Part shown: piece after piece, positions 1 to 6,613 of the stretch
Position numbering within the stretch: the stretch's first letter is position 1
Layout of the letters: every line of letters begins with the position of its first letter
Assembly: GCF_004193175.1 (NCBI RefSeq)
Contig: NZ_SAUH01000001.1
Coordinates: 1,839,501 to 1,903,500 of the forward strand
From: Streptomyces sp. RFCAC02
GTDB taxonomy: Bacteria > Actinomycetota > Actinomycetes > Streptomycetales > Streptomycetaceae
DNA: 64,000 nucleotides
Direction: 5' to 3'
Translations under genes and position numbers: made by a program
Notes under the pieces: model-generated
What the model was told of the DNA's origin: nothing
The model's input: only the letters and a program-made list of their open reading frames with translations
The model's database searches: none

Positions 1-1510
1 TCGATCTCCACAGGACCTCGGCATGCTCCGCCTCGTCCCCAAGGAGTCGGGCGGTCGCCAGGTGGTCGCGCGCTGCGCCGTAGTCTCTGCGCTCCGCGGC
101 ATTCACGAGAGCGGGCCAGAGCTCCCATACCAGGAACTGTTGCAGGGCTCGCAGGTGATCGCCGGCCTTCTGACAGAGCGAGTCGGCAACGTTCCGGTCC
201 ACCTCGTCTGCCTGACGGTCGAGTTCATAGAGCTTGTCGTCATCCCAACCGTGCTTTTCGACGAGCTCCCTCCAGAAGGTCCAGGAGTGCTCTGCCTTGG
301 CACGCGCGTAATCTTCCAGCTCCTCCCGAGTGAGTCGGGGAATATCCAGATCACCTCGCGTCTCGAGGTCGGAAGTGCTCGACGTCGGACTGGCCTCGTC
401 GCCGTACCTGATCTGCGTGAGGGCTTCCAGCAGGCGGAGCGAGGACGCGACCTCCTCGTCACGGACCAGACCGCAGATGTCGGCGATGTCCTGAGCAACC
501 TGGTTCCAGTCGCTCTCCGCGATGTGGTTGTCGAGATCATCGGCCAGCCAGTCCGCCGAGCCGCGGCCACGGAGATCGTCCAGAAGCCCCTCCACCTTGG
601 AATCGAGGCGCCCCGTGACTGCCGCAGGGGTCTCCCAGTCGTGTCGTGCTGCTGCCTCCTGCTCCGCGCGTGTGGCGGCGTCTCGCTGTTGGTCACGAGC
701 CGCTCGGGCGGAGGGAAGGCGGGTCTGCAGGGCCCGCATCTCCTCTGCCTTCGCCGGGTCGATCTGGTCCAGCAGTTCAATCGCCTGCATCCGGTGGCCG
801 GCTTGAACGACAGAGTCAGATGCCACGCGGCACAGCAGACCCGTCGCGTTCTTGGGGGCACGCTGCCCCACGGCGACGGCCAGGGCGAGACGATCTTTGC
901 TTGCCGCACCCGGGTGTGCCGCAAGCCGCTCCAGAGCTGTCGGTACGTAGCCAGCAGGATGCTCGTGCTCGGCGAGGGCCAGACCGACTCTCATACGTGT
1001 CGTGAGCGGGGCCGTCTCGTCCTGGGCGAAGAGCTGCGCGGTCCACACGGCCCACCCCTCACGTACCGCGTTCGCCAACCAGCTCCAGCCGTTCTTGGGC
1101 AGCAGGTGTCGGGCTTCCGCGTAGCCGACGTCGTTCGCGCGATGCACCAGGGCGTCAGCTGCGCGGTGCCGCAGACCTGCCGGGAGGCCCTTGGTGCCTG
1201 CGACGTAGCAGAGGCCGACGGTGTAGTCGGCGCTGGAGTACGCCGGCCGATCGACATTGACCCCGGACAACCGCAGGATGCGTTGCAAGTCCTCGTACCA
1301 GGGTCCTGGAGTCTGAACCATGAATGTCGCCGCAGCGAGTGCAGAACCTCCACGGACCATGCACGCTGTCAGGGCGGATGTCCGCCAGGCGTCACCGAGT
1401 GACTCGTCGGCCAGGCGGACAAGGCAGGTCGTGACGAAGTTATCTGGCTGTCTGCGCTGGGGCGGCACGTCGCAGTCCGGCAGTAGCTCGGGCCTCTCCG
1501 CGCCCACCAT
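1..1510 (-). CDS. Large uncharacterised protein, C-terminus beyond window edge
   Basis: An open frame on the minus strand starts at ATG 1510 and is still open at the window edge after 503 codons. A clear ribosome site (AAGGGGG) lies six bases before the ATG. Codon choice is GC-rich at third positions in this frame, and the overlapping frames on both strands look like shadows. The translation is hydrophilic and rich in Ala, Leu, Asp and Glu with helical repeats such as LPAGLRHRAADALVHRAND and an E/R-rich stretch near residues 260-290 (coiled-coil-like). I see no signal peptide, membrane segment or catalytic motif. The look is of an alpha-solenoid or TPR-like protein, as often found beside STAND ATPases. 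It follows a decayed NB-ARC gene on the same strand, so a functional link is possible but unproven. Confidence 0.75.
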   Translation of the reverse strand, partial: MVGAERPELLPDCDVPPQRRQPDNFVTTCLVRLADESLGDAWRTSALTACMVRGGSALAAATFMVQTPGPWYEDLQRILRLSGVNVDRPAYSSADYTVGLCYVAGTKGLPAGLRHRAADALVHRANDVGYAEARHLLPKNGWSWLANAVREGWAVWTAQLFAQDETAPLTTRMRVGLALAEHEHPAGYVPTALERLAAHPGAASKDRLALAVAVGQRAPKNATGLLCRVASDSVVQAGHRMQAIELLDQIDPAKAEEMRALQTRLPSARAARDQQRDAATRAEQEAAARHDWETPAAVTGRLDSKVEGLLDDLRGRGSADWLADDLDNHIAESDWNQVAQDIADICGLVRDEEVASSLRLLEALTQIRYGDEASPTSSTSDLETRGDLDIPRLTREELEDYARAKAEHSWTFWRELVEKHGWDDDKLYELDRQADEVDRNVADSLCQKAGDHLRALQQFLVWELWPALVNAAERRDYGAARDHLATARLLGDEAEHAEVLWRS

Positions 1511-1543
1511 GGCGTACCCCCTTGATCGACAGCCGTGGGCATC

Positions 1544-1819
1544 CTAGCTCTGTAGCGCTCGGGCCTTGTCGCGACGATGTTCGTGGGGCGCGTGACGGAT
1601 ACAGCGACCGAGCGATCCCTTGGCCGGGATGGGTGGGGTGGATACGAGCTTCCCGGAGGCGTGTTCGTGTAGCGCGGCAGCGCGCAGGAGAGTGAAGAGG
1701 TGCCTCCCGCTCACTTGATCGACGGGACTCCGGAGTCGGGAGGCAGTCTTCGCGGTGCATGAACGGACGCCCTCGCTGACCTGCAGCGATTCGCTGAGCG
1801 TTCTCAGGTTGGGAGGCAT
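1544..1819 (-). CDS. Possible small ORF, 91 aa, unknown
   Basis: An ATG at 1819 opens a 91-residue frame that runs in phase with the NB-ARC remnant upstream but shows no resemblance to such proteins. It contains a plausible amphipathic segment (RHLFTLLRAAALHEHASGK) but no recognisable motif. Codon bias is weaker than in neighbours. It may be a true small gene, or only the read-through tail of the pseudogene after a recombination junction near 1865. Confidence 0.25.
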   Translation of the reverse strand: MPPNLRTLSESLQVSEGVRSCTAKTASRLRSPVDQVSGRHLFTLLRAAALHEHASGKLVSTPPIPAKGSLGRCIRHAPHEHRRDKARALQS

Positions 1820-1860
1820 GCGTGAGTGAGGCTGATGATTACCCGCTGACCTGCAGTGAT
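1774..1860. repeat. Direct repeat pair beside NB-ARC break
   Basis: The 17-base segments at 1774-1790 and 1844-1860 share CGCTGACCTGCAG followed by (C/T)GAT, one mismatch, exactly 70 bases apart. The second copy ends a few bases before the place (about 1865) where the NB-ARC-like reading stops resembling its family. The pair could mark a deletion or insertion scar. Confidence 0.5.
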
Positions 1861-1864
1861 GGGG

Positions 1865-2776
1865 TTTTCTCCAAGCCCCCTGCAGTTCGGCGGGCAGTCC
1901 GGTCAAGCCGGGCTGCAGTGCCCGCGCCAGCGCGGCCAGCCCCGCGTCGACCGCTGCCGCGTCGTCGGCAGTCACCCACCACCGCAGTTTCTCGCTGCGC
2001 CGGCCGGCCCAGTGCGCGGCGAGGGCCGATTTGCCGACCCCGCCCAGTCCGTGCACCGCGTGCACGATGACCTTCCCGGGCCGGGTGAAGGCTTCCTCCA
2101 GCGCAAGGAGTTCGTCGGCGCGGCCGACGAACAGCCCCGCTGCGATGTTCGACACCCCGCGGTCTGCGGCATCGTCCGGGATCGGCGCATACGCCTCCGG
2201 CGGGAGCACGAACGCCTGGTCCGCCGTGATGTAGTGCGTCGACGAGCCGGTCACGTCGCCGCCGGCGGCGATCCCGCCTTCACTTGCGTGGACCCCGGCG
2301 GGTGCCGCCGGCGGCCCCGGCATCTGCTCGGGTCTTGCAGTCACGGCCGGTACTCGGTGTGGGAATCGTCGATGTTCCCGCCCGCGACGATGGCGCCGTT
2401 GCTGCCCGTCACCCCCGGCGTACCACCGGGCGGAGCCGGCCGGGGCGGGGGGTGTCGGTCCGCTGTACCGGGTCGAGGAACCAGTCACGTTCCCCCGTGC
2501 CACGATCGCCCCCCGCTGCCCGGTCACCGGCTCCGTCGCCCCGGGTGACGGAGGCACCGCCGGAGGGGCACCGGGTGTAAGCGGGGCACGGCCCGACGCG
2601 CGCAGCTGCCACAGCGCCACCCCCACCGCGGCGACTCCGGCCACCGACCCGACGCCACCCCAAGCCTGCCCGGATCCCTCAGGATGCGCAGCCGTCACCC
2701 ACACCAACAAGCCCACCGCCGCGCCCGCTCCCAGCAGAGCAAGCCCTCACCAGCACACCCGCCGCCAGTTCGTCAT
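1865..2776 (-). pseudogene. Decayed NLR-like STAND ATPase (NB-ARC) with N-terminal repeat motifs
   Basis: From ATG 2776 the frame reads MTNWRRVCW then TGA (2749-2747), then continues in phase through a hydrophobic segment (LALLGAGAAVGLLVWVTAA) that should be a membrane helix. After a Pro-rich linker come three related motifs: GAIVARGNVTGSSTRY (2512-2465), GAIVAGGNIDDSHTEY (about 2397-2346, in a different frame and ending in TGA) and GGIAAGGDVTGSSTHY (2278-2231). Next come FVGRADELLALEEAF and a Walker A loop GLGGVGKSALA near 2050. The family normally continues for hundreds of residues; here similarity ends near 1865. A nonsense codon, two compensating frame changes and loss of the C-terminal half make it a pseudogene. 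Known NLR-type proteins of this layout act in signalling or antiphage defence. Confidence 0.8.
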
Positions 2777-3431
2777 ACTCCATGTTCACCCCAGAAACAT
2801 GATCATGTCCGCAATAGTGCACGACTACCGGGGCGCCATCTGCCCGGTCCCGGGCCTCCACGGCCTCACGCAGACGCTCGCGCACGCCAAGTGCGCTGGA
2901 GGCAGCGGGCCGCGCTGTGCGTCCGACGGGTCCGGGTACTCGTCGGTTGCCGAGGCGCGACCACTGCGGCCGAGTCACTGCTGCCGGCCGGTCCGGCCGG
3001 TCTTCACGGTGTCGCCCTCCCCGCTCCGGGTGGTCGGGGTACGGGGGGTGCAGGGCGACGGCCGGCCCCAGGTCGAGGCGCTTGTCCATGTCCAGGCGGA
3101 AGGTGCCGTACGGGCGCGTTGTTGCCGGTCAGCAAAACTGGTGGGTGCCGCGGCTTGACGGCGGGGAAGACACCCACCGCCGGCCAGCAGGATCACTGCG
3201 GCGCGACCGAGGCATTTCGACCCTCCGGGCATCGACGAACCATCACCCAGTAGGAGGTGCCCACACCCACCGGCACCGCAGGCAAGCCGCAGTGCAGCCG
3301 TAACGGTTCAACGGCGTCACGGCAGAGGTGTTCCATTCTCGTAGCCGGTCAGGACGACCGAGCAATGCGGCGCTTCAGGCGGACTCCGAGCACCGTACAG
3401 TCTGAGTCCTTCGCCTCGGACACGCAGGCAC
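2777..3431. other. Gap with no convincing gene; possible gene debris
   Basis: No frame here has both good codon bias and a start with ribosome site. The best fragment is on the minus strand around 3100-3030, where a segment beginning PYGTFRLDMDKRLDLGP looks protein-like but is closed by a TGA just upstream and drifts into low-complexity sequence downstream. I read it as debris of a lost gene. Confidence 0.4.
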
Positions 3432-3683
3432 TCAGGACTCGGCGTCCCCGGAGGGGTCATCCACCGCCGGAAGTCGCCGCTCCTCCCCCATGGCACGGCA
3501 CGCCTTCTCGTACCAGTCCACCGGCACGATCACCGCTTGCGCCTCCTGATAGCGCACTGCCTGGATGTGCTCACGGCCGTACTGCACGCGGCCCATCACC
3601 TTGACGATGTTCTTCCGCAGGTCCGCGGACTTCACCTGCACGGTGCGCGGCGGACGGTTGCCGCCCTCAGTCTCGTTCGACAT
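3432..3683 (-). CDS. Phd/YefM-like antitoxin or small DNA-binding protein
   Basis: An 83-residue protein from ATG 3683; an earlier ATG at 3719 is possible. The middle reads DLRKNIVKVMGRVQYGREHIQAVR and then QEAQAVIVPVDWYEKACR. This fits the prevent-host-death/YefM antitoxin pattern, where a short N-terminal DNA-binding unit with 'R...L..ll..v..g..v.itr.g.p.avlvp...y' precedes a C-terminal toxin-binding tail. No toxin ORF follows on the minus strand, so it would be an orphan antitoxin or autoregulator. Two palindromic sites sit directly upstream (3707-3736), consistent with autoregulation. Family assignment rests on pattern only. Confidence 0.6.
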   Translation of the reverse strand: MSNETEGGNRPPRTVQVKSADLRKNIVKVMGRVQYGREHIQAVRYQEAQAVIVPVDWYEKACRAMGEERRLPAVDDPSGDAES

Positions 3684-3706
3684 AGCCACATCGTACGGGT
3701 GCCCCT

Positions 3707-3736
3707 TGTTGTACAACATCTACCTGTTGTGCAAAA
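3707..3736. promoter_or_regulatory. Tandem operator: perfect palindrome plus degenerate copy
   Basis: TGTTGTACAACA at 3707-3718 is a perfect 12-base palindrome. A second, imperfect copy TGTTGTGCAAAA lies at 3725-3736, with centres 18 bases apart. The pair sits between the antitoxin-like gene (minus) and the transfer module (plus). It is notably AT-richer than its surroundings, as expected for a repressor-controlled promoter. The binding protein is unknown. Confidence 0.55.
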
Positions 3737-3836
3737 CTGGTCGTAGCCCGGCGGGCACACGAGAGCCCGCAGCCAGCGCTGCTACCGCTGGCCACGGGCT
3801 CCCACCCGACCACCAGCCACTACTGGAGGACGAGCT

Positions 3837-3935
3837 GTGCGCAACCCTAGCCTCGGGCCGCCCCTGAACGGCCCTCGGCACCTCGCAACGAGGTGCCCTC
3901 TCCCCGTCGGCGCCGCTGCCGGAGGTGCGCGATGA
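3837..3935 (+). CDS. Very small mobile-element ORF, 32 aa
   Basis: GTG 3837 follows GGAGGACGAGCT, a strong ribosome site with about seven bases spacing. The frame runs 32 codons and its TGA overlaps the ATG of the WhiB-like gene (ATGA at 3932-3935), the usual sign of coupled translation. The peptide is Pro/Leu/Arg-rich with two parts, RNPSLGPPLNGPRH and RCPLPVGAAAGG. Small ORFs in this position are common ahead of spd genes in Streptomyces integrative elements; function unknown. Confidence 0.5.
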   Translation: MRNPSLGPPLNGPRHLATRCPLPVGAAAGGAR

Positions 3936-4195
3936 CCAAGCGCAACCACCGCACGGTCGCGTCGATGGCCCGTCGCGCCAAGGCGGCCGTGGGCACGGTC
4001 GTCAACAGCGACGAAGGCCGCGCGGCGTGCGCCGCCCACGTCAAGCTCTTCGAGCAGGTCGAGTTCACGGAGGGCGGAGCTCCCTACGCGAAGCGGCTGA
4101 AGGCCGCCACGATCTGCAACGGCTGCCCGCTGCGTGCCCACTGCGGGTTCCGGGTCACCGTCCCCAACCGGAAGCCGAAGGGAGGCCAGGAATGA
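3932..4195 (+). CDS. Short WhiB-like Fe-S protein
   Basis: An 87-residue protein. Four cysteines appear in the WhiB arrangement: one in GRAACAAHVKLFEQ, then ICNGCPLRAHC (C-x2-C-x5-C). This matches the Wbl pattern in which a lone Cys precedes a 'CxxCPVRxxC' box that binds a [4Fe-4S] cluster. The usual C-terminal glycine turn (G[VI]WGG) and basic tail are not obvious; instead the protein ends with a short basic stretch (NRKPKGGQE). Wbl proteins bind sigma factor region 4 and redirect transcription. The gene is translationally coupled on both sides (ATGA overlaps), so it belongs to the transfer operon and may control it. Confidence 0.65.
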   Translation: MTKRNHRTVASMARRAKAAVGTVVNSDEGRAACAAHVKLFEQVEFTEGGAPYAKRLKAATICNGCPLRAHCGFRVTVPNRKPKGGQE

Positions 4196-5187
4196 CCCGT
4201 CGCGACCGCCGACGCACGATCGGCGCAGCACCCAAGAGCGTCCAAGAACGCGTGCGAACACAGGCTGCCGTGATCGCCGCGGCCGTGTTCACCATCTTCC
4301 TCCCGATGGTCCTCGTCGTGCTGGCCACCACCTCGGCCTGGACGGGGTGGGTGAACGTCATGGCGATGCACACCTACCTGGACCGTCCCGGCACCTTGCC
4401 GGGCGCGACGTGGGCCGTCCCGATCGCTGTGCAGGCCTTCATCATCGTGGGAGAGGCGACCATGGTGTTGCACTCGGTGCTCCGTCGCCGATGGATCATG
4501 ATCAGCGGTGCCACAGCCACCGCCCTCGGGTATGGCGTCGAGATCGGGGCGCACATCCACTACGGAGAGAGTGCCGACACCGTCGTCACCATGGTCGTCG
4601 CCGCTGTGGCCTGCGGCGGCGGCTGGGCGTTGGCGGCCGCTCTGATGGATCGAGGGGTGGAAATCGCCGACGAAGAACCGGCGGGCGACGAGCGATCCGC
4701 CACCACCGGCACGTCGATCACCACGATCCCCGACGACGGCGGGGAGCGCGACCAACCCCGATCCGGCGCCGACCAAGACGTTCCGAGGCGCGATGCTCCC
4801 CTCAACGAGCGGACCACCGCCCCCGACGCCGAACCCGAGTCGGCCCCGACCCCGTCACCGCTGGTCCCGACACGGAAGCCCGACGCCACCGATGCGGACA
4901 CTTCCTCAGCGGCCGGCGTTCTCCCGCCCAAGCCGAACGCCAGGAAACGGCGATCTCATGCGGAACTGCTTCGAGAGGTTCGCGCGCTGGACCCCGACCG
5001 CACCACGCTGAGCCCCAACTACGTCGCCGAGCGGATCGGCGTCTCCTGGACCAGCGCCAAGTCGCTGCTCAGCGAAGTCGGGCGCCTGGCGACGGCAGAC
5101 CAGCGGACCGGTGCACGAAGGACCCCTCCGCCCACACCGACATGGTCGGCGCCGAGAACTTCGTGGTCCACGGGCCAACGTCCGTAG
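4192..5187 (+). CDS. DUF2637 / SpdB-like membrane protein
   Basis: 331 residues, ATG overlapping the previous stop. Residues about 22-150 hold four membrane segments, for example VIAAAVFTIFLPMVLVVLA and TWAVPIAVQAFIIVGEATMV, separated by short loops. The middle is a long charged Pro/Thr/Asp-rich linker. Near residue 290 is a helix-turn-helix-like segment (LSPNYVAERIGVSWTSAKSL). This is the layout of DUF2637 proteins on actinomycete plasmids and integrative elements, related to SpdB, which help spread transferred DNA between hyphal compartments. The last 25 residues are low-complexity, so the C-terminus may be altered by the decay seen immediately downstream. Confidence 0.75.
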   Translation: MTRRDRRRTIGAAPKSVQERVRTQAAVIAAAVFTIFLPMVLVVLATTSAWTGWVNVMAMHTYLDRPGTLPGATWAVPIAVQAFIIVGEATMVLHSVLRRRWIMISGATATALGYGVEIGAHIHYGESADTVVTMVVAAVACGGGWALAAALMDRGVEIADEEPAGDERSATTGTSITTIPDDGGERDQPRSGADQDVPRRDAPLNERTTAPDAEPESAPTPSPLVPTRKPDATDADTSSAAGVLPPKPNARKRRSHAELLREVRALDPDRTTLSPNYVAERIGVSWTSAKSLLSEVGRLATADQRTGARRTPPPTPTWSAPRTSWSTGQRP

Positions 5188-5229
5188 CACGCGTCATCCG
5201 GCACCCGAAGGCGCCGCCGGCATCCTCCC

Positions 5230-5400
5230 GATGCCGGCGACGCTGCGGCCCGGCGAAACCGGCATCGCCGGTACTTGGTTGACGAGGCGAACGAAATCCC
5301 GTCTCGCGTGGCGAAGCCGCGCGTGGCCTGCATCGACCAGCTCACGGGCGACGCGTACATCGTCGAGACGGGCACCCACTCGTTCCGGCTCTCCGGACCC
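5230..5400 (+). pseudogene. Frameshifted fragment, probable transfer-protein C-terminus
   Basis: In one frame the sequence reads LRPGETGIAG (about 5242-5271), and in another it continues YLVDEANEIPSRVAKPR then VACIDQLTGDAYIVETGTH. The two halves join sensibly only if a base change is allowed near 5272. No start codon or ribosome site precedes it. The position after an spdB-like gene and the wording suggest the tail of an FtsK/TraB-type DNA translocase. That assignment is inference. Confidence 0.4.
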
Positions 5401-5520
5401 GGTTCCAGCCTTCCGCAACAGCCGGCTGTGTTCATCAAGACCGCCGCCGCCGCGCCAGAGGCCGTTTGCTCCGATCCGAGACAGAGGTGCGTTGGACCCG
5501 AGACCGGCAATCAGCAGCTG

Positions 5521-6609
5521 TCACAAGAGCTCGCCGAGCGCGGCTTCCGCCGTGTCGGTGGCTTGGGTGAGAATGTGCAGATAGGTCTGTGGGAGGCTCC
5601 CCGCGCCGAGCCCGGCTACGGTGATCGAGGTACCCAGTTTCTGTTTCTGCTCGTCGGTGAGGTGGGCCGCTTCGCTGTGCTGCAGGACTTCCCGGGCAGC
5701 GTACGCGTCGTGCCGCGCGCTGTCGGCGACAGTGTCACGAAGGACGATGCCCGCGGTGTGGTCGTGGTCGAGTTCGAGTGCGGCAAGTCCGGCCCGGGCG
5801 GCGAACACGGCAGTTGCGGGGTCGTGCGCCGTGTTCAGGGCGAGTACCTCCCGCAGGACACGATCCAGCTCCGCTCGCGGCGTTGGCGAATCCGCGGCCC
5901 GACAATGGGCGCGCAGGAGCGCCGCGACGGTGTTCTCCCAGGGCTCCGCGGGGGTGGCGGACTCGATCATGGCGTGAGCCTGTTGGGTGAGGCCGCGTTC
6001 CATCAGCGACATGATGGTGATCTGGCGGCCATCGAGAAGTCGGTGCCCGACGCCGCGGTGTGCGGCCATTGCCTCGGCTGCCTCGGTCCAGCGGCCGGTG
6101 CGGGCCAGCGCCCTGGCGCCGTCGATGAGCAGGGTGATCCACAACTCCTCGCAGATCTTCCTGTGATCCCTGTCGGTGCCGGTCAGTGGGGCGAGATCGA
6201 CGGTATGGCCGCGGATCTCGACTGCCCCGCGTCCCTTCGCGGCGCGGTAGAGCCGCTGGAGTACCTCGTAGGCGGCATCGCCGTCACCATCGCGGGTCAG
6301 CAGGCGGGAGATGTTGACCAGGGGCATGAGTGACATGACGGCGATGGTCTCGGTGAGACGCCCGGCATGCGCGAAGACCTGGTGCTGCCGCCAGCACAGG
6401 TCGGTTGCCAGGTGGGGCATGCCGACGTCGGATGCGATCAGCGCGGCGTAGTTGAGGACCCCGCTGGCGCGGGCCACCAGGTCGTGGTGGCTCGCCCCAG
6501 CGGGAGCGACAGTCAGCTCGGTGAGGTGGGTGAGGCGCTCATGCAGCGGGAGGGCCGGAGCCTTGGGCCGGCGGACGAGCGGGATGCGGCTGGCTATCGC
6601 GGGGATCAT
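5521..6609 (-). CDS. Unknown helical-repeat protein of the lanthipeptide operon
   Basis: 362 residues from ATG 6609, four bases after the stop of the methyltransferase, so it is the last gene of the lanthipeptide operon. It is all-helical in appearance with repeated A/L/R-rich pairs (for example GRWTEAAEAMAAHRGVGHR), reminiscent of TPR or alpha-solenoid proteins. There is no signal peptide, membrane segment or catalytic motif. I do not recognise the family. Close packing with the modification enzymes suggests a role in modification complex assembly, export or regulation, but nothing in the sequence decides between these. Confidence 0.8.
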   Translation of the reverse strand: MIPAIASRIPLVRRPKAPALPLHERLTHLTELTVAPAGASHHDLVARASGVLNYAALIASDVGMPHLATDLCWRQHQVFAHAGRLTETIAVMSLMPLVNISRLLTRDGDGDAAYEVLQRLYRAAKGRGAVEIRGHTVDLAPLTGTDRDHRKICEELWITLLIDGARALARTGRWTEAAEAMAAHRGVGHRLLDGRQITIMSLMERGLTQQAHAMIESATPAEPWENTVAALLRAHCRAADSPTPRAELDRVLREVLALNTAHDPATAVFAARAGLAALELDHDHTAGIVLRDTVADSARHDAYAAREVLQHSEAAHLTDEQKQKLGTSITVAGLGAGSLPQTYLHILTQATDTAEAALGELL

Positions 6610-6613
6610 CGGC

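Noticed and set aside
23..1402. Long plus-strand ORF of 459 codons at the left edge
   Set aside because: The minus-strand frame in the same DNA is open for 503 codons, has a ribosome site and gives a sensible protein; the plus-strand translation is a composition shadow.
2684..3303. Plus-strand ORFs of 119-189 codons
   Set aside because: Arg/Pro/Gly-rich shadows with no ribosome site; the region looks like debris.
5275..6333. Plus-strand ORF of 352 codons
   Set aside because: Only the first ~40 codons look protein-like (transfer-gene fragment); the rest is antisense to the operon protein at 5521-6609.
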